A stretch of DNA of 64,000 nucleotides, from positions 3,073,501 through 3,137,500 of the forward strand of contig NZ_CP054301.1 in NCBI RefSeq assembly GCF_013372285.1, read 5' to 3'. A model generated the notes under the pieces. It saw only the letters and a program-made list of their open reading frames with translations, was not told where the DNA came from and ran no database searches. Numbering within the stretch: the stretch's first letter is position 1; each line of letters opens with the position of its first letter. Positions 58,106 to 64,000 of the stretch are shown here, in pieces. The translations under genes and the position numbers were made by a program. This stretch comes from Marinomonas primoryensis (GTDB lineage: Bacteria > Pseudomonadota > Gammaproteobacteria > Pseudomonadales > Marinomonadaceae).

Positions 58106-58597
58106 TTGCAAGCAGAAGTTGCCCTAATAATGGGATCGAAAAGTGACTGGGCTACAATGGAAAGCGCCGCTGAAATCATGGATGCATTAGGCGTCAGTTA
58201 TCATGTTGAAGTGATTTCAGCTCACAGAACGCCAGTAAAACTTGCAGAGTTTTCAGAAAGCGCGGCAGACAAAGGCTTCAAGGTCATTATTGGCGGTGCT
58301 GGCGGTGCGGCTCATTTACCTGGCATGGTAGCGGCGCACACACGTCTGCCTGTTCTGGGTGTGCCAGTACAGAGTAAAGCCCTAAACGGCATGGATAGCC
58401 TTCTCTCTATCGCTCAGATGCCAAAAGGCGTTGCCGTTGGTACACTTGCTATTGGTAATGCAGGTGCCTTCAATGCAGGCTTACTAGCTTGCCAAATTTT
58501 AGCCCTTTCTAACCCCGTACTCGCGGATAAAATTGAAGAATTTAGAACCAACCAAACAAACACTGTTTTGGAAAATCCTGACCCTAGAGAGGTTTAA
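58106..58597 (+). CDS. purE: N5-carboxyaminoimidazole ribonucleotide mutase
   Basis: Purine synthesis step that moves the carboxyl group made by PurK. About 163 residues. [21 protein letters not shown] is the phosphate loop; SAHRTPVKL and [17 protein letters not shown] follow. I prefer the TTG at 58106, with AGGAGA six bases upstream, giving [15 protein letters not shown] as in other PurE proteins; an in-frame ATG at 58037 would add 23 unconserved residues and has no site. It is three bases before purK. Confidence 0.9.
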   Translation: MQAEVALIMGSKSDWATMESAAEIMDALGVSYHVEVISAHRTPVKLAEFSESAADKGFKVIIGGAGGAAHLPGMVAAHTRLPVLGVPVQSKALNGMDSLLSIAQMPKGVAVGTLAIGNAGAFNAGLLACQILALSNPVLADKIEEFRTNQTNTVLENPDPREV

Positions 58598-58600
58598 TCT

Positions 58601-59668
58601 ATGTCAGTTCTATGGGTATTAGGAGCAGGTCAACTCGGAGCAATGCTCAAACAAGCAGGCATGCCGCTGGGCATTGACGTTCGTCCGGTTGATATAGAAG
58701 CAACAGAAACTTTACCATTAAGCTCAACAGACATCATAACTGCGGAAAGAGAAGAATGGCCAGAAACGGCAGCAACAAGACAACTCTCTACACACAGTAA
58801 CTTTGTTAACTTAGCCACTTTTCCTCAACTTGCTGATCGACTAACACAAAAGCAGTGGCTTGATCGCCTTGCACTAGCAACCGCACCATGGTTTCCAGTA
58901 GAAAGTGACTCTAGCGCTCAACATGCCTATCAAACCCTCGGTGAACGAGTTCTGTTGAAACGTCGTCGTGGTGGTTACGACGGTAAAGGCCAATATTGGT
59001 TAAAGCAGTCAGAAGCAACAGAAATACCTGAAGACTGGAAAGGGTATGCAATTGCAGAACAAGCTATCAATTTTGATGAAGAAGTATCATTAGTAGGAGT
59101 GCGAGGTAAAAATGGCGATACATATTTTTACCCTTTAACACTTAATCTTCACATCAATGGCATTCTGTATGCTTCCATTTCACCCTTAGATCGCCTCAAG
59201 CCTTTTCAAAGTAAGGCGGAAGCCATGCTCAGTAAGCTCATGGAGGCTCTAGACTATGTCGGTGTTATGGCTATGGAGTGCTTTCGAGTTGGTGGTGACT
59301 TACTCATTAATGAGCTTGCCCCACGAGTTCATAACAGCGGCCATTGGACACAAGCTGGCGCAAGTATCTGTCAGTTTGAAAACCATGTACGCGCTGTCAC
59401 AGGCCTTCCATTAGCGCCTGCGGAGATTAAAAACCAAAGTATGATGGTCAACTTAATCGGTATAGATTTAGATTATGAATGGTTAAAAATTAAAGGTTTG
59501 GAGCTTTATTGGTATAAAAAAGAGGTGCGTCTTGGAAGAAAAGTCGGACATCTGAATTTTTGCTCTGGTAATCTCACAATATTGCAGAACGCATTAGCAG
59601 ACCTAAAACTGCCAAAGCCCTATCCAGAAGCCCTACTGTGGTTAGCTAAAAACCTCCCTAATCAATAA
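58601..59668 (+). CDS. purK: N5-carboxyaminoimidazole ribonucleotide synthase
   Basis: ATP-grasp enzyme that carboxylates aminoimidazole ribonucleotide with bicarbonate, feeding PurE. 355 residues. WVLGAGQLGAMLKQAGMPLGI at the start, LLKRRRGGYDGKGQYWL near residue 115, and the ATP-grasp metal site INELAPRVHNSGHWTQAG near 238 are clear. The ATG at 58601 overlaps nothing and follows GAGG. The closing terminator at 59691 suggests purE-purK is a two-gene unit. Confidence 0.94.
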   Translation: MSVLWVLGAGQLGAMLKQAGMPLGIDVRPVDIEATETLPLSSTDIITAEREEWPETAATRQLSTHSNFVNLATFPQLADRLTQKQWLDRLALATAPWFPVESDSSAQHAYQTLGERVLLKRRRGGYDGKGQYWLKQSEATEIPEDWKGYAIAEQAINFDEEVSLVGVRGKNGDTYFYPLTLNLHINGILYASISPLDRLKPFQSKAEAMLSKLMEALDYVGVMAMECFRVGGDLLINELAPRVHNSGHWTQAGASICQFENHVRAVTGLPLAPAEIKNQSMMVNLIGIDLDYEWLKIKGLELYWYKKEVRLGRKVGHLNFCSGNLTILQNALADLKLPKPYPEALLWLAKNLPNQ

Positions 59669-59690
59669 ATCTTATACTCCTATCAATAAA

Positions 59691-59727
59691 AAAATGCCGC
59701 TAATTAGAAATGATGAGCGGCATTTTT
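59691..59727 (+). terminator. Terminator of purEK
   Basis: AAAATGCCGCT pairs with AGCGGCATTTT around a loop of 14 bases, followed by a T-run, 22 bases after the purK stop. Confidence 0.8.
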
Positions 59728-59920
59728 ATTTAGTCGACTTTAATTTCATCAAGATAGATAAAAAACGACCAATCGTGCAAATAAATATCTATTAATTAGC
59801 AAATATAATGTTTTTGAACTTGTTTACTTTACAAAACTCCTTATTCTAAACGGTCAAGTTAAAAACAGATCGACGACTATAAGAAAAGCAGTACATTTAG
59901 ATACTGATAAGGAACTTTGA

Positions 59921-60394
59921 ATGAATAATATTGAACTAGACAGCTATGATTGGCGATTACTCAAGGCCCTTCAAGCAAATGCAAGACTCACTAATGTCGC
60001 ACTATCTGAACAAGTAAACTTATCTCCATCTCAATGCTCAAGACGCCTACAAAGACTAGAACAAAACAACCTAATAGAAGCTTACTTTACTCAGTTAAAT
60101 GCCAGTGAATTAGGCTATCAAATAACTGCTTTTGTGAACATAACACTTGATAAAAGTATAAAAAATTCAGACAAAGAATTTAAAGAAGCAATCGAAGCCA
60201 TACCTCAAATATTGGAATGTTATTCTGTAAGCGGAGAAGCAGATTACTGGTTACGAATCATTAGCGAAAACCTACCAGCTCTCTCAATATTTTTAGGTGA
60301 ATCACTTGCCAGCCTACCATGCATACGAGACTTGACGTCTACCGTTGTTTTAAACCGCATAAAACATGCACCTGCCATTCCTCTACCAAATTAA
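59921..60394 (+). CDS. Lrp/AsnC-family transcriptional regulator
   Basis: A 157-residue amino acid-responsive regulator. The N-terminal helix-turn-helix is LLKALQANARLTNVALSEQVNLSPSQCSRRLQRLEQ; the C-terminal AsnC/RAM ligand domain (FVNITLDKSI, ILECYSVSGEADYWLRI) is complete. The target and effector are unknown. It is a single gene, with about 190 AT-rich bases upstream and a decayed transposase downstream, so no partner gene hints at function. Confidence 0.85.
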   Translation: MNNIELDSYDWRLLKALQANARLTNVALSEQVNLSPSQCSRRLQRLEQNNLIEAYFTQLNASELGYQITAFVNITLDKSIKNSDKEFKEAIEAIPQILECYSVSGEADYWLRIISENLPALSIFLGESLASLPCIRDLTSTVVLNRIKHAPAIPLPN

Positions 60395-60526
60395 TTTTAA
60401 GCCGATTTAAAAGCGACACAAACTCTGCTATGGCGACACATTTGTAGACACCGCATTTACACATACTAATAGGTAAACATAAAGTGAATTACGCAGTGAT
60501 GACTACCGGTCCACAGACAACATCGA

Positions 60527-61017
60527 ATCAGCAATGAACTTCGTAAAAAAGGTGTCTTCGTACAGTGGCGTTCGCTCGATCTGGCTTAGACACGTTTTAG
60601 AAAACTTCAAAAAGCGCATCTAAGCCTTAGAGCAAAAGGTAGCCAAAGATGGCATCGTATTGACGGACGCTCGAGTCGCGGCTCTTGAGAAAAAGAAAGA
60701 GAATGACGTAGAGATAGAAACTCCTCATCTAGGCTATCTGAGCTCTCAAGACACTTTTTATATTGGCAATCTCAAAGGGGTTGGAAGAATTCATCAGCAA
60801 ACCTTTGTTGATACTTACAGCAAAGTAGCCTTTGCAAAGCCTTAAACACCCATTACAGCCGCAGACATTTTGAATGACAGAGTATGCCGTATTTTGAGCG
60901 CAATGGCTTACCTATGCCTCGCATCTTAACGGATCGTGGAACAGAATGTTGTGGCTGATTAGAGCAATATAATTATCAGCTTTATCTTGCGATCAACGAC
61001 ATTGATCACACCAAGAT
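60527..61017 (+). pseudogene. Decayed DDE transposase (IS481-like)
   Basis: Several frames spell pieces of one transposase in order: ISNELRKKG (one frame), then SGVRSIWLRHVLENFKKRI, a stop at 60621-60623, then VLTDARVAALEKKK and GYLSSQDTFYIGNLKGVGRI and QQTFVDTYSKVAFAK, a stop at 60843-60845, PITAADILNDRV, a further shift, then RILTDRGTECCG, a stop and YQLYLAINDIDHTK. At least two frameshifts and three stops are present. The C-terminal end is missing. I saw no inverted repeats. Confidence 0.8.
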
Positions 61018-61065
61018 AGATTTACCGCCTATTTTCCTTTATTTCAGCGTCTATTTCCTTGAGCC

Positions 61066-61100
61066 AAAAAAAAGCCCTGACAGCGTTAGCTATCAGGGCT
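61066..61100 (-). terminator. rRNA operon terminator
   Basis: Read on the minus strand, AGCCCTGA pairs with TCAGGGCT around a further GC/GC stem, followed by eight Ts, 12 bases after the 5S gene. Confidence 0.92.
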
Positions 61101-61112
61101 CTCTTAATTTAA

Positions 61113-61229
61113 GCTTGACGACGACCTACTCTCACATGGGATCTCCCACACTACCATCGGCGATGGCGCTTTTCACTTCTGAGTTCGGGATGGGATCAGG
61201 TGGTTCAACGCCTCTATGATCGTCAAGCA
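61113..61229 (-). rRNA. rrf: 5S ribosomal RNA
   Basis: About 117 bases. The minus strand begins TGCTTGACGATCATAGAGGC and includes the conserved CCGAACTCAGAAGTGAAA; the two ends pair (GCTTGACG with CGTCAAGC). End points are within a few bases. It follows the 23S gene after a 200-base spacer. Confidence 0.93.
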
Positions 61230-61431
61230 ATTCTGCTGCGTTCGTTCTGGCGGTTTCTTAAGATCATAATCTCTATCATCTCTTTCTTCCAACCAAAACA
61301 CGCGAAGACATGCTTGGATCTTTAACAATTCTTTTTTGAAATAACGGTAATCAAGGTTAAACCAGTTTTTATCGTAATGTGTCTCTGTAATCTTTGATGA
61401 GCTTTCTCATCTAAAACCACTTTGGTGTTAT
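61230..61431 (-). other. 23S-5S spacer
   Basis: About 200 bases with no tRNA gene or ORF. It should hold RNase III and other processing sites; no structure was assigned. Confidence 0.8.

Positions 61432-64000
<2,569 letters not shown>

Noticed and set aside
60660..60845. A 61-residue gene starting at TTG 60660
   Set aside because: It is the middle piece of a decayed transposase whose other parts continue in neighbouring frames on both sides.

Overview
This window looks like the chromosome of a marine gammaproteobacterium of the Oceanospirillales, most like Marinomonas. The grounds are gene content and order: glnE next to a YgiF-type gene, rpoE-rseABC-mucD beside nadB, a hexR/edd/gap/pyk Entner-Doudoroff block, a 180-kDa-type NAD-glutamate dehydrogenase, and moderate GC. 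The genus is inferred from protein recall; no search was run. Nearly everything is core chromosome. I saw no CRISPR array, prophage, plasmid origin or tRNA gene.

Layout. 0-5.5 kb: the 3'-truncated astE, a NUDIX hydrolase, a DUF2927 exported protein, hemE, an orphan ORF and glnK, whose terminator is split by a complete IS4-family element. 5.5-17 kb is an arginine/glutamate block: a basic amino acid ABC transporter, an ArgR-like DJ-1/AraC regulator, gdhB, astC and a PhzF-like isomerase. 17-25.6 kb: sbmA, a very small protein, glnE, a CYTH triphosphatase, and argE-argA (arginine synthesis). 25.6-32.3 kb: the envelope-stress operon rpoE-rseA-rseB-rseC-mucD read leftward, then nadB, ygfX and sdhE.

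32.3-46.9 kb is an accessory-looking block lying between sdhE and ygfZ, which are neighbours in enterics. It holds a polyol ABC uptake operon with a mannitol/arabitol-type dehydrogenase, an AraC activator and xylulokinase. Next to it is an MHYT-PAS-PAS-hybrid histidine kinase cut by an IS3-family element, followed by an HD-GYP response regulator.

46.9-60.4 kb: ygfZ, ung, a small kinase-fold gene, hexR, putP, edd, gap, pyk, mgsA, purE, purK and an Lrp/AsnC regulator. Three HexR-like palindromes lie in the divergent edd/gap promoter region. 60.5-64 kb: a decayed transposase, then the end of an rRNA operon on the minus strand (5S and most of 23S; the 23S 5' end and any 16S lie beyond the window).

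How the parts work together. Imported arginine is probably degraded by the succinyltransferase pathway (astC, astE) to glutamate, which gdhB feeds into the TCA cycle. GlnK and GlnE sense nitrogen and tune glutamine synthetase. HexR couples sugar-phosphate status to edd, gap and possibly pyk. The polyol operon would deliver an oxidised pentulose to XylB. RpoE and its anti-sigma chain handle envelope stress. The clearest recent events are two intact insertion sequences: one inside a terminator, one inside a signalling gene.
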